A stretch of 64,000 nt of DNA, from positions 284,128 through 348,127 of the forward strand of contig JACTAT010000297.1 of NCBI GenBank assembly GCA_014526335.1. Reading direction: 5' to 3'. The DNA is from Chrysaora quinquecirrha (taxonomy: Eukaryota > Cnidaria > Scyphozoa > Semaeostomeae > Pelagiidae). The stretch's first letter is position 1. Every line of letters starts with the position of its first letter. Shown in pieces: positions 42,335 to 53,159 of the stretch. Made by a program: the position numbers and the translations under genes. Under the pieces are notes generated by a model. The model was not told the DNA's origin. It saw only the letters and a list, made by a program, of their open reading frames with translations, and searched no databases.

Positions 42335-42412
42335 TGAGGGGAATCAAACTCCCGACTCTGCATTGCAGCCCAGGAGACATGCCACCTTACCGACCGTGCT
42401 AAGGTGCCTTGT
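42335..42412 (-). repeat. tRNA-derived SINE head, copy 1
   Basis: On the minus strand an A-box-like TTAGCACGGTCGGTAAGG and a B-box-like GGGAGTTTGATTCCCC occur about 40 bases apart, the internal promoter arrangement of tRNA-derived SINEs. The cloverleaf stems are imperfect, so it is not a functional tRNA. The same head is in copy 2 of the segmental duplication. Confidence 0.6.
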
Positions 42413-42725
42413 TGTGATTCAGTGATAATCCTCGTATGGAGAACAATCGGGCGATGGTTAAAAAAGGCACCAATGATGCACATCAATGAAGGGTTAGCCC
42501 CAAATACTCCAGAGTTGGCACAAGTTAGTGGAAAACGACATGGCGATGGATCGCCTACCCAACAGGCCGCAGAGGAGAGGACAAGTCTGAAGAGCCAAGC
42601 AGTTACCTCAAGGGAGGTGTGACAGTTGAAAAATCGGTCTCCGTGTCTTGTCCCATCTTAGTATATACGGATTCATTATTTGATCTAGTCAGCCTGAAGT
42701 GATCTTCTCCTTTTAGAAAAAGAAG

Positions 42726-42983
42726 TTGGTAGAAGTTTGCAGTGTGTCTGCTGTAATGGAAGCTGAACAAGATTATTTGGAATCCATATTCAGAAAGATG
42801 CGAGATATTTTACCAAATCCGCAAGACATTTTGCCATGTGATTGTGCACAAAAGTATTTTCTATTGAAATGGAATTTCCAGATGGGCATACACGTTGAAG
42901 GAAAAAATCCAATTGATAAGCAACTAGTACAGAGATTAAAGATAACTTGGCCAACAAAGCAAAACAATGTTTACTTAAACTAA
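42726..42983 (+). other. Conserved exon-like frame, copy 1
   Basis: The frame reads VEVCSVSAVMEAEQDYLESI, FRKMRDILPNPQDILPCDCA and KWNFQMGIHVEGKNPIDKQL, preceded by a TTTTAG acceptor-like site at 42711-42716. It is nearly identical in copy 2 (46670-46927), where the upstream part is longer by about 15 bases. Not recognised. Conservation between copies may only reflect the recency of the duplication. Confidence 0.35.
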
Positions 42984-43079
42984 ATACATGTTTACTCAAA
43001 TATATCCTATTGCATACTTGGTTTGAGTTAGGGTTGATAAAGTTCATTTATATGTGATGCTTTGTACGTGATACTTTGT

Positions 43080-43575
43080 AGGAAGGGCACATAAACATCA
43101 TTAATCGTCCCGAGACAATGCTTGCAAACCAATGGCAGGACAAAAGAAGTTGCAGTTATGATTTACACTTAAGGTATCTATGGCAATTGCACTGAGATTC
43201 CCAGCACAGAGAAGTATTTCTCCATCCTGTGTTTGGGAGGCAGAGGCTATTTCTGGATCATAGAAACAATAGGCATTTCCTTGTAGATCCAGCTACATGA
43301 ATTTTTTTGATGACTTAGTATATGAAAAGTGTGCGAAACACTCGGTTTTTTTGTAAATCTCAGTGAAGTTCTCTGCAATTTTACCTGTGTGGTTGACGTA
43401 TTTACAGAATTGTCCTTAAATGAAAGGCTCAACTGAAACACACATACAATCTAGCTTTCCATAGAATATTTAATGGTAAAAGGGTACCATGCCAAAATCA
43501 ACTTTGCGCACTTCTTCAACTCTCTTTCCCAATTGATCAGCAAAATTTTTAGCCAGAGAATTCACCTGGATATGC
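43080..43575 (-). pseudogene. Alpha-kinase domain C-terminal fragment, copy 1
   Basis: The minus strand retains the end of the alpha-kinase domain found at 47045-47705: SSKKFM-LDLQGNAYCFYDP, EIASASQTQDGE and the CN-x-x-C zinc region, more damaged than copy 2. The segment ends near 43575 where homology to copy 2 stops. Confidence 0.55.
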
Positions 43576-43589
43576 TTCCGCAATTGGAA

Positions 43590-43960
43590 CTAACAGACTA
43601 TGGGTGGGTGCTTGATGAGGAAACCAAGCAGCTTTCACCACTTTGATTTGAAGGTAATCAACTACCACCTTCTCTAAGTCGACAAAAAGGAAAATGCCGT
43701 AAAGGGAAAAAAGTCAATTCTGCTATGAGAGAAGCTGATTCCAACAGTGATTAGAGCAAAGAGAAAGGTACTCCACCAGCAAAAAGACCAAGAAGCAGCA
43801 GAAAACCAAGTAGTAACCCACTTCCACTTCCTGCAAATTATGATGCTGACCAAGAACCGGGCGACACTGAGTGGGAAAGAACAGGCTATTCAAGCAATTC
43901 CGATTGGGAGAGTGAAAGAAAGCGAAAGTTGTGGTTTCGATAGTGACTATATACCATAAT
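43590..43960 (+). pseudogene. Coding remnant with disordered basic and acidic segments
   Basis: One frame gives SLSRQKGKCRKGKKVNSAMR, a stop, SKEKGTPPAKRPRSSRKPSS, then DADQEPGDTEWERTGYSSNS and SDWESERKRKLWFR. It looks like a disordered tail with an NLS (PPAKRPRSSRK). Not recognised and too short to assign. Confidence 0.3.
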
Positions 43961-44496
43961 GGACATTTCGCTAAATTTTGTTTTATCACATGTTTTGATC
44001 TTTATACTGGATGTTTATTAAAAAAGTAACACAAAGAACGGTAATAATGACATAAATAGTTACACCTTAATTAGACATGACAGTAAAAGTATATAAAAGA
44101 TTCTCCACTCCGCAAGTTGTGTTTACCTTGAATAGTATTGCTTTATTAGTGAAAGTGAAATTCTAAAAAAATTCAGTGAAAATCAATTACCTTGAACTCG
44201 GCGATGACATCATCAGCCACCCCCAATTTATTGTCTTTTTTAATTTTTTTGCCCTTAACGTACTCAGTAGGTCTCAAATTCTTTATTTAGAACTCAAAAT
44301 TTGAATTTAATCAATGTATAATGAATTTAGAGCTAAAACATGAAGCTAAAATTACGTCACTGACCACGCCCAAACAGTAGGTTTTTCGGAAAGGCCCATG
44401 GCTTTTTTGAATTCTACATATCTAAGAACCCCCAAATCATCTCAAACAAAAAGTTAGGCAGTTTGTTAGATTGTTACACTATTTGACCTGTCTAGT
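43961..44496. other. AT-rich spacer between duplicated copies
   Basis: No gene or repeat structure recognised. Confidence 0.45.
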
Positions 44497-44603
44497 TGGT
44501 TTTTATCAATAATGTTACTAAGGAGGAGGTCGGTTTTCTACTTTTCAGCAAGTCTGTTCTGGATGAAAAATTGAACGCAATTTGTTTTTTATAAATAAAT
44601 GTC

Positions 44604-45396
44604 CAGTGAGTAACAGGAAGAGAGCCCATAAATCGCTAACTCCATCAACAGCATCCTCAAAGCCAGAGCAAGAAATGCCAGAGATAATACAGAAGCAGAG
44701 AAGCATGATTAATTCAAATGATGTTTTGGGGAAAAAGGAGGCAAAAGAATCATCAAAGTCATTTAGTGAGCCACCCCTTCCTAGCTCCCTAACTCCCATC
44801 TTGATGCAAAAATCCTTAACTGGAGAGAAGAAGAAGGATGAAGCCTATTGTGCAGCAAGATCAATAGGGCTAAACCTTTTTTAATCAAAGAAAGCTCAAG
44901 ACGTAGGTGGGATAGAGAAACTGTATAGAGAATTTTTCAATAAAAAGGCAGAGGCACTCTGCAGAAATGCAAAATATAATGCCTGGAAAAAGATGGAGAT
45001 TAAATTTAGGAGCCATAAATTCTTCTTGGATGCTCAGGAAAACAATAATCCTGAGAGAAGAGTTTAAAAAGAAGAATAGACAAAATAAATTAAATAAAGG
45101 GTGTTTCAAACCCTACAAAAATTAAAATGGTTGCAAAAAATGTTGAGAGGATGATGGTTGCTAGAAGTGCCATTGATAGTGGGAACAAAGAAATACAGTG
45201 TTTTAACAAAGAAATTGCTGTTTGCATTAGACGGGAGGACAGGCTTCAACTTTTGAAGAGCAAAAATGAAAAAGAATCATCCATTGATAAAATGCAAACA
45301 GAGCTGAAAAAGGCACAAGACACCCTCCACAAGACCATTGCAGCAGAAAAGAGCAAAATTCAGGCTTTGGAAGCAAAGAAATGGACAGTCATGTAA
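44604..45396 (+). pseudogene. Coiled-coil protein gene, copy 2, unrecognised
   Basis: Same gene as at 37148-37929. It begins PVSNRKRAHKSLTPSTASSK and includes IIQKQRSMINSNDVLGKKEA, which is nine bases longer than copy 1 at this point. A TAA after GLNLF (44882-44884) replaces the TCA of copy 1, an extra nonsense change. The coiled coil at 45127-45396 is intact. Comparison shows independent decay of the two copies. Confidence 0.45.
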
Positions 45397-46264
45397 GAAT
45401 GGAGACTCATCCTCAGCTTAGTGAAGAGGATAAGCAGGAGATCCTCACTTCCATTTTTCATGTTTCTTCTGAATCAGACCAATCGGAGGATATTGAAGAT
45501 ACTGAAGATTAACATACAGCAAACATATTTCTAGATTAATAGACCTCTTAGAAGAAAAATGTCTAGAAGGGACAAACCCCCTGGAATAATCATTTCTAGA
45601 AAAGGCTGAACCCCTGGAAAAATCAAATTCTGTCCATCACTCTGTATGGAGATTAAATGGAATAGCCTATATTAAAGTAGTATGGATATTCCAATCAGAG
45701 ATTCCAAAACTAATATAACAGCATTTTCAGAACATTTCAACCAAAATTATGTCATCATCAGCAAAGAAATAATGTGAAAAAAAATTTATATATGATTTTA
45801 TGTTACAGGGGTAGGTCAACTTCACAGCAGGCAGCTCCATTTATAGTGATGATATGCAACTTTTATCTTGTCAAACAAAAAATTGCAGTTATGCAATCAA
45901 TCAAATGGTGCCTCACACCAGATATAATTTACTGTAAAAATTGAATTGTAAAATACTATACAATTCTCAACACATTATAATAACACAAAATTTTGAAGCT
46001 TTTATGAAATGTGCAAACTTTAATTCCGTATCTTGGGGATATTCAATAGCTTGGGGGGTCTGATATAGCTTTTGATGCTTTTCCAAATTTTCTTGAGTTG
46101 TACACCACAAACAGCAAAGAGGATGTTCAAAAAATATGTCTAGCAAACGTAAAAATTAGAGTGAAGGCAAATTTTAGTTACCAGACGTCTCCTTGGCATT
46201 TTAAAAACATTTTCAACACGAAAATAACAGAAATAAAAAAAAATCGAAAGGAAAAGATTTTCTC

Positions 46265-46342
46265 CTGAGGGGAATCAAACTCCCGACTCTGCATTGCAGC
46301 TCAGGAACATGCCGCCTTACCGACCGTGCTAAGGTGCCTTGT
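46265..46342 (-). repeat. tRNA-derived SINE head, copy 2
   Basis: Minus-strand A box TTAGCACGGTCGGTAAGG and B box GAGTTTGATTCCCC with the same spacing as copy 1 except for a one-base gap. It duplicated together with the segment rather than inserting twice. Confidence 0.55.
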
Positions 46343-46669
46343 TGTGATTCAGTGATAATCCTCGTATGGAGAACAATCGGGCGATGGTTGAAAAAGGCAC
46401 CAATGACACACATCAATGAAGGGTTAGCCCCAAATACTCCAGAGATGGCACAAGTTAGTGGAAAACGACATGGCGATGGATCGCCCATCCCACAGGCGGC
46501 AGAGCAGAGGGCATGTCTGAAGAGCCAAGCAGTTACCTCAAGGGAGGTGTGACAGTTGAAAAATCGGTTTCCATGTCTAGTCCCATCTTAGTATATACAG
46601 ATTCATTATTTGATCTAGTCAGCCTGAAGTGATCTTCTCCTTTTAGAAAAAACTATTACAGAAGACCAG

Positions 46670-46927
46670 TTGGTAGAAGTTTGCAGTGTGTCTGCTGTAA
46701 TGGAAGCTGAACAAGATTATTTGGAATCCATATTCAGAAAGATGCGAGATATTTTACCAAATCCGCAAGACATTTTGCCTTGTGATTGTGCACAAAAGTA
46801 TTTTCTATTGAAATGGAATTTCCAGATGGGCATACACGTTGAAGGAAAAAATCCAATTGATAAGCAACTAGTACAGAGATTAAAGATAACTTGGCCAACA
46901 AAGCAAAACAATGTTTACTTAAACTAA
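46670..46927 (+). other. Conserved exon-like frame, copy 2
   Basis: Nearly identical to 42726-42983. Upstream the sequence reads KTITEDQLVEVC after a TTTTAG acceptor-like site, suggesting the longer original exon. Not recognised. Confidence 0.35.
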
Positions 46928-47044
46928 ATACATGTTTACTCAAATATATCCTATTGCATACTTGGTTTGAGTTAGGATTGATTAAGTTCATTTATATGTG
47001 ATGCTTTGTACGTGATACTTTGTAGGAAGGGCACATAAACATCA

Positions 47045-47705
47045 TTAATCGTCCTGAGACAATGCTTGCAAACCAATGGCAGGACAAAAGAAGTTGCAGT
47101 TATGAAAGGTATCTATGGCAATTGCACTGAGTTTCTCAGCACAGAGAAGTACTTCTCCATCCTGTGTTTGGGAGGCAGAGGCTATTTCTGGATCATAGAA
47201 ACAATAGGCATTTCCTTGTAGATCCAGCAACATGAATTTTCTTGATGACCTAGTATATGAAAAGTGTGCCAAACACTCAGCTTTTTTGTAAATCTCAGTG
47301 AAGTTCTCTGCAATTTTACCTGTGTGATTGACGTATTTACAGAATTGTCCTTAAATGAAAGGCTCAACTGAAACACGCATACCATCTAGCTTTGCGTAGA
47401 ATATTTAATGTTAAAAGGGTACCATGCCAAAATCTGTGCACTTCTTCAACTCTCTTTCCCAATTGATCAGCAAAATTTTTAGCCAAAGAATTCACCTGGA
47501 TGGCTTTCTTTGTGTGAGACTCTGGTGTCTGGTCAAGCTTTTGGATTACTTCCAATGTGTCAGTGAGATACTGCTTGATCATCCATGTGCCCTTGAATTC
47601 AGGTGTAATTCCAACAGCCTTAAAGGCCTTTCTGAATCCACGCACTGCAAAGGATTCTCTTTCAATATTTAATTCCACTTTCTCAGGGATGCCTGACCAA
47701 AACAT
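47045..47705 (-). pseudogene. Alpha-kinase domain gene, copy 2
   Basis: Minus-strand order: ERESFAVRGFRKAFKAVGIT (the GGFR-A-like N-lobe start), WMIKQYLTDTLEVIQKLDQT with the probable ATP-binding Lys, SHTKKAIQVNSLAKNFADQL, then after a frame change VEPFI, a stop, GQFCKYVNHTG and AECLAHFSYTRSSRKFMLLD with LQGNAYCFYDPEIAS (the catalytic D-x-QG segment), and the zinc-binding CNFFCPAIGL tail. This is the eEF2K/TRPM7-type atypical kinase fold by motif order. At least one frame change and one stop separate the halves, so it is decayed or mis-sequenced. A partial sister copy is at 43080-43575. Confidence 0.65.
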
Positions 47706-47719
47706 TGTGTCCGCTCTGA

Positions 47720-48960
47720 ATCTAAATATTTAAATTGTTTTCAGGCAATTTGGTTTTTCAACCACCTGCCTGTTTTTGAATAATATGAGGTCTAGATAGA
47801 ACTGTTGCGACTTTTTGGGCTAATTTCACAGCTTCAGTAAATGCATTGTTGTGAGTTTTGCGAGCTTTGGATCGCAACCGTCTTAAGGATGAATACAGCA
47901 AAGTGATGTTATCATGCAAGGCCACAACATCAAATGCAACAGTTTGGGGTTGGTTTGTTAGAGGTCTTGTGATCTCAAGAATCTGTGAAACTACCGTCAG
48001 AACAAGGATGAATTGAAATTTGGTTGTAGAATTGAATAGCTATTCAGCATAGGTTACAGAGTTCAAGTTCCAAGAATGTGACTCATTTAATCTGGTTATT
48101 TCAAAAGCTGCTACAACAGCTTTGAAGACTTTAATGAAAAATCCAAGCCATCTAGTCTAGCAATCCATCGACTGAAACAACCATCTAAGAGCTTCGAGTG
48201 GGGAGCTTTAGGAACCAAGGCCTTAATCTTGCTTTGCATGAGCACCAATGGATTGTGAAATAATTCGAACCTGCCTCATCATGTTTCGAACTAACTATGT
48301 GTTACAGGCAGATGCCACACACAAATTCAAGACATGTGATCCACAATAAACAGATCGAGCTTTGTATGCGAGTAGCACCACGAGAACATCTACATGCCAT
48401 ATTCCCCGCACCATGGTATTCCTTACCTCTAGAATATTTCATATCAAGACTGATATCTTTGACAGCTTTCAACATAATTTGAGAAATTGCTTCACCTTGT
48501 CAATCTTTTTTACAAGGTATGAAACCCATGAATTCCTCTCGAATTTCAGTGTTTCCATCGACAATCCGAATAACGAGAGGCATATGCTGGATGTAAATCA
48601 CATCAGCAGCCTCATCTCAAAGTATTGAGAAATACTTATCAGACTTTATTTTTCAACAAATGAAGTAAGCTCACAGCATATATTTATAAGCTCATTTTGT
48701 GTGGTCTTGGAACGATATGTGCAATTTCTTGGTCCTTTTGCAAGATTTTTCTCAAGCAAGATATTTAAGCCACAATGAACCAACAATTTGAGAATTTCCT
48801 GCAGATTTCAAGGATTGTTCTTCTCATCATCATAATACTTAAAATGATCCCGATGTCCTTGCAGGGAAGTATTCATTTGACCACAAAAAATTACAGCATA
48901 CATGATTGGCTTCAACTTTTATCTGTTATCTCGGACCTGCTCGTCAATTTTCTCATTTAG
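47720..48960 (-). pseudogene. hAT transposase fossil (DUF4371 type)
   Basis: On the minus strand, from about 48640 leftward, blocks FSIL, a stop, DEAADVIYIQHMPLVIRIVD, REEFMGF, EYHGAGNMA, then FSRWIARLDGLD and ITRPLTNQ with LHDNITLLYSSLRRLRSKAR and NNAFTEAVKLAQKVATV parallel the hAT core of 22290-23200 in the same order. Many stops and frame changes. The dimerisation end is missing. Distinct from and older than the 19176-24746 element. Confidence 0.65.
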
Positions 48961-50520
48961 ATAGACAAAAATGGACAAAAAACTAGGCTAAGAAAAAGTA
49001 AGACTTTCTGTATGTCTTGGGGATATGCTTTTAGCACATGACTGTCACCAATTTCCTACCGGTGGTCAAATTTTCGAATTTCGAATTTAAAAGTCTAAAT
49101 ATCTGTTTGTAGTTGATCAAAAGATCAGTGATGATCAAACATGACCTGTTTTTTCAAAGCTGTATCAATGCAATATGAAGCAAAAAAACCACCGTATCAA
49201 CCACAGACCACAGACAGCAAAAGAATGTCACCGCATCAAGCATAATAGCCCACCACAGTAGTGCTTAACCACCACAGTATGCAAAACACGCCTTAAAATT
49301 ATTCAGAAACAACAAATAAATCGGTTTTAGCTGTAAAACACATAGTTGAAACGATGGTAAATTTTGAAAAAACCTTGGGGCAAATTTCAAGTTATTTGTC
49401 TTCAAAAAACATTGGACTTGTTCCAGCAACGAGAACAAAGCACAAAAGATGACTCTGATCCTCACGACACCAGTTATTTCCGCTCATGAATACACAGAAA
49501 TGGCAATATCATCTTAATTTCCATTGTCTGCTGTCTCAGAAAACCACGCTCAAATAGTTTTGAAATCTTCGCCTCCAGAAAACCAGAAGTCGTCAGAATA
49601 CGTCAAAAAGGACTTGTCTGTTGCAATTCCTATCACTGTTCCTCATGGACAAACTTTCCGCTTCAGAATGTTTCCGGTCCCGTAATTGAAGCCTGACATC
49701 GTCTTCAGAAGAAATCATATTCAGATAACCGCCGCAGAAGTTAATCGCTCTTTGGACATGATCACTTTCAAAAATCTGCAGATGAACTTTTCAATCCCGT
49801 GCTGTCCTGAACCAATCGAAGTGGCCAACATCACTTATAAGTCCTGAGAACAGCAAGATCATTCGAAAAAAAGAAAGTTCCTTTCTTTTTTTGTGAAGAA
49901 GGGAAGGACTGTAACAGGCTGGAAACTACTATCATAATTATGTTAATCAATGCTAATTATTAACTTCCTTTTCGTACATAAGCCTGTGATGTAATTATTA
50001 GAATTGATCAGTTCTTAACCTCAACACGAGTGAGTTACTCTTTATGAATCTCTAGACCACTCAGACTCAGAGATAACAGGATAAGAAATATCCCTGCTAT
50101 ACTTGTCCCATATGGGGTAAAAGTGTTCTTATTTTAGAATTTACTAACACTGGTTGCAATTGCGTTTTCAAAGGGCTAGAAGCCAAATATATATTGACAA
50201 ATATTTTATAACATGTTTTGTTGGAGAAACAGAGCACTTTTTACAAGAGTATTCAAGCAAAATGAATGCAATTGGCCTAGTTCATTTACACTTTTTATCA
50301 GCATTGTTTGCTTTAGTTTTCACTTAGGCCTAAACTTTGGGCTATTCCATGCTTCCCAGATAAGCAGACTGCATGCTTTTAGAAACAGCCTGTAGTAATG
50401 CAAGAAATAATCATTATTTCTAATGACTTGGTTTCTTGCATAAAAACATATATTTGCTGATACTCTACAATTCTTTGTTCAAAATCAGTAATTCTCAGAA
50501 ATGATAACTTTTAGAAATTA
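48961..50520. other. Stretch without recognised genes
   Basis: Contains repeated ACCACAGTA/ACCGCATCAA-like words at 49185-49280 but no supported gene. A possible fragment boundary with GTAACAGGCTGGAAACTACT lies near 49911; I could not show an LTR. Confidence 0.4.
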
Positions 50521-50531
50521 TTTTATTGCAG

Positions 50532-51206
50532 GGTGTGGTTCATGATCTCATAAAGTAGATGCAAGCTCTGCCATTATTATTATGAAATGGTTTGACAACA
50601 AGAGGATCTGCAGCTTCCTCTCAAGTAAAGTGCTGGGACGGCTCCAAAAAAGCATGTTCTGATCAACTGCCCTGATATTGCCAAGGAATACAATTCGGCC
50701 ATGGGAGGAGTAGACTTAGCAAACATGCTAATTAGCCTCTACAGAACCCCATGGAAATAAAAAAGATGGTATTTACGTGTGCTTGTACATTGCATTGATA
50801 TTGCAAAAGCGAATGCATGGCTCCTGTACAGGAGATGCGCTGACCAGCTTCAAATACCAAAATGCAAACAGATGGCATTGTGCAAATTTTCAAGCAAAAT
50901 TGCGCACTCTCTTTTGCAACGTAATAAGCCTGTCAATCGTCCTCTTGGTGGGCCCTTCAAACGCAAATCAATAGAAGTGAGGACGGAACGCCGTGGCAAA
51001 TAGGCACCAGCTACCTAGATCGATGTCCGCTTTGATGAAGTTGGTCATTGGCCTGAAAGAGTCACAAAAAAGGGAAATGCGGCAACTGCAAGATGACTTG
51101 CCGTTACATCTGCATCAAATGTTCACGAAATGTAACCTCTCGAAAAATTCACCTGTGCCTTGAAGAGCAGAGAAATTGTTTTTATAACTTCCACACACCA
51201 CAGTGA
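50532..51206 (+). pseudogene. piggyBac transposase, C-terminal part
   Basis: After a TTATTGCAG acceptor-like site the plus strand encodes IIIMKWFDNKRICSFLSSK, then in shifted frames HVLINCPDIAKEYNSAMGGV and DLANMLISLYRTPWK, a stop, RWYLRVLVHCIDIAKANAWL and LYRRCADQLQIP. The C-terminal cysteine-rich domain is KKGKCGNCKMTCRYICIKCS with LCLEEQRNCFYNFH, ending at 51204-51206. The NKSMGGVD-type block and the terminal Cys-rich region are established piggyBac features. The catalytic N-terminal half is missing. Confidence 0.75.
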
Positions 51207-51589
51207 CTGTGATACTCTTTTCTTGTGATGCCAAAACAGACCTCTTTACTTAACTTTGTATTTTCAGGCTTTTGTTCCTCTTTTCGGTCTTGCAGAACAC
51301 AACTTTGAGCATAAGAAGTTTACTAAAATTTGTTGATATTTTGTTTTGTTAGATTTGCAACCATAAATTACAAACTGCCTGATCTTATTACTCTCCTTTA
51401 GTCAGAATTATGCTCCATTTTGGTCTTTGTAAAATTTCAGGCATGCTACCCTTATGTGACAAGGTTGCCATATGGCAACTAAAAATATCTTAAAAATAGG
51501 GTGAGATAAAATTTTTTTCCAGAGTTTACACCTACTACCTATTAGATCTCTTTGAGTCAAATATGAAATTTTTCTATCAACTAATTCTG

Positions 51590-51611
51590 GTACCTACCCA
51601 TAGAGGGTTAA
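51590..51611. other. Candidate piggyBac right end at TTAA
   Basis: ACCTACCCATAGAGGG is followed directly by TTAA (51608-51611), fitting a piggyBac 3' terminus (CCCT on the complementary strand) about 400 bases beyond the transposase stop. No matching left end was found. Confidence 0.4.
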
Positions 51612-51663
51612 GGATGGTGCTCGAATATTGAATAATTACATTGTGAATATAACTGATTCTTAA

Positions 51664-52540
51664 CCCTATCTGTACTGGGGTATTTTGGATCGACTTTGTA
51701 CTGGGGGGGGGGCGTTTTTCGCCCCCCCCTAGTTATTTCAGAAACCATACATGATAGGATAACCAAACTTGGTACAAAGTATCTCCTGGCAATGGGCATT
51801 CTAAATATAGCTTTGAAATTTAATTAGTCACGTGACATGTTGCTAGGCAACACGTTCTTGGTGATTTTGGAAAAGTAGCTTTTCTGTAAAAAGAACTGTT
51901 TTTATAGAGAAATATCGTTCTAAAGCAGTGCAAATTGTTTTAATTTAAAAAAGAAAGTGATTTTCTAGCCAATATGTTCTAATTTTTATGAAATCGGACA
52001 AAATTTTTATAAATAATTAACATTTTTTACTTCGTGATGGGTACACTTAAAGTCAACGCTCATTATTCTGATGAAATAGACATGTTAATCACCATAATTG
52101 TATATTTTCTTGTTGCTTAGGGTTTGTCTTTTGTGCAAGAAGCATTTTTCGAAAATTTTTACCAACATTATAAGATTTATGACGTCATAAAGATGTATGA
52201 CGTCATACATATAATAATTAATAAATAAGAAATAAAGTGAACAAATTATACATCATACGAAAGCCCTTGATTAGACGAGTTGATTGGTGTATGTATCGTT
52301 CTGATTGGCCATCCAACTGCAGATTTATAAGTAGAAATGTGAATTTATTTGTGACTGCCTTCCAAATATGGGCTTCTTGTGGTCACATGACTAATTTAAT
52401 TGTACCAAACTTTATGTCGTCATGTAGAGTATTAAATTTTAGTAATAGTCAGCAACTCCTAACCTTAAGAACGCCTTCGTTTTTATACTACAATAGATTG
52501 TTTGGTAGGAATGCGAAAACGCCCCCCAGTACAGATAGGG
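51664..52540. mobile_element. piggyBac-type MITE, 877 bp
   Basis: The left end CCCTATCTGTACTGGGG and its exact complement CCCCAGTACAGATAGGG at the right end are each bounded by TTAA (51660-51663 and 52541-52544). TTAA duplication plus CCCT termini are diagnostic of piggyBac elements. The left arm also holds a ten-G run and complementary C-run forming a strong hairpin (51703-51729). No transposase frame. Confidence 0.85.
52179..52206. promoter_or_regulatory. Two CRE-like palindromes
   Basis: ATGACGTCAT occurs at 52179-52188 and again at 52197-52206, each a perfect 10-base palindrome containing the TGACGTCA core recognised by CREB/ATF factors. Spacing start to start is 18 bases. Both lie inside the piggyBac MITE. 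Functional use is inference. Confidence 0.4.
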
Positions 52541-52787
52541 TTAAACTTACCAAAAATCGAACCTTTGAAAAGTAATACTGGGGAAATTAATGACATATTT
52601 GAAGTAGTAAAAAAATACAATCATTATAGCATTAAGAAAACAAAACAATATGTAGATGAAGAATCTACTCCATTAACGTTTTAGCATATTAATAACACTG
52701 TTATGAAAATTGAAATAAATAACTTTAACCTTTAGAAAGCAACAAGGCTTAATGACCTTCGCTGAAAATTTTTTAAAGCATCAGTAG

Positions 52788-52840
52788 AGTCTATCTATTT
52801 ATCTGCCATCTATCTATCTATCTATCTGTCTATAATTTAT
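52788..52840. repeat. TATC microsatellite
   Basis: A run of TATC units with a few variants (TATCTATTTATCTGCCATCT then regular units) flanks the piggyBac MITE on the right. Confidence 0.7.
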
Positions 52841-53159
52841 TTTAAGCAGGTGAAGAGTCTAGCAGCTTGCGTGAAGCTGATTGGACCTGCAAATAATATT
52901 AAAAAAACGAAAAATTTTATAAAAGTCCTAACCTGCCTAGTTCAAAATATTCATAAAAATAAGAGAAGTAAAGAAAAAAATCCTCTTAAAATGTTTTAAT
53001 ATATAAATGAAGGAAACCTTAAGATTATATCAAGCAGTCAAATGTTAGTGTCTTAGAAATATATAACATTGTCCATTTCATTATATTTCACTGCAGCCTC
53101 TTTATGAAAATTAAAATTATTGCTAACATGAAGTTCCTTTTAAGATGATATTTAAAAGC

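Larger units (their letters stand above)
37037..43575. repeat. Duplicated segment, copy 1
   Basis: Starting at TTGGTTTTTATCAAT (37037) the sequence matches 44497 onward at high identity by eye. Copy 1 has extra DNA relative to copy 2 at about 38053-38460 and at about 38897-42068 (3.2 kb). Similarity ends near 43575/47505. The larger extra block contains gene fragments whose last codons cross into the shared part, so copy 2 most likely lost it by deletion; the copy 2 junction has a GA microhomology. Confidence 0.75.
44497..47505. repeat. Duplicated segment, copy 2
   Basis: Matches 37037-38052, about 38460-38896, and 42068-43575 in order. It lacks the 3.2-kb block 38897-42068, with the joint at about 45996 (AAATTTTGA then AGCTTTTATG). 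It also lacks the 38053-38460 part. It continues to the right into the better preserved alpha-kinase region and hAT fossil. Confidence 0.75.

Noticed and set aside
42335..42412. Functional tRNA gene
   Set aside because: A and B boxes are present but acceptor and anticodon stems do not pair well; a SINE head fits better.
42404..42622. Open frame over the SINE head
   Set aside because: It overlaps repeat sequence, has no domain, and its copy at 46334 simply reflects the duplication.
49900..50180. LTR of a retrotransposon
   Set aside because: No second copy, primer-binding site or TG...CA pair could be shown.
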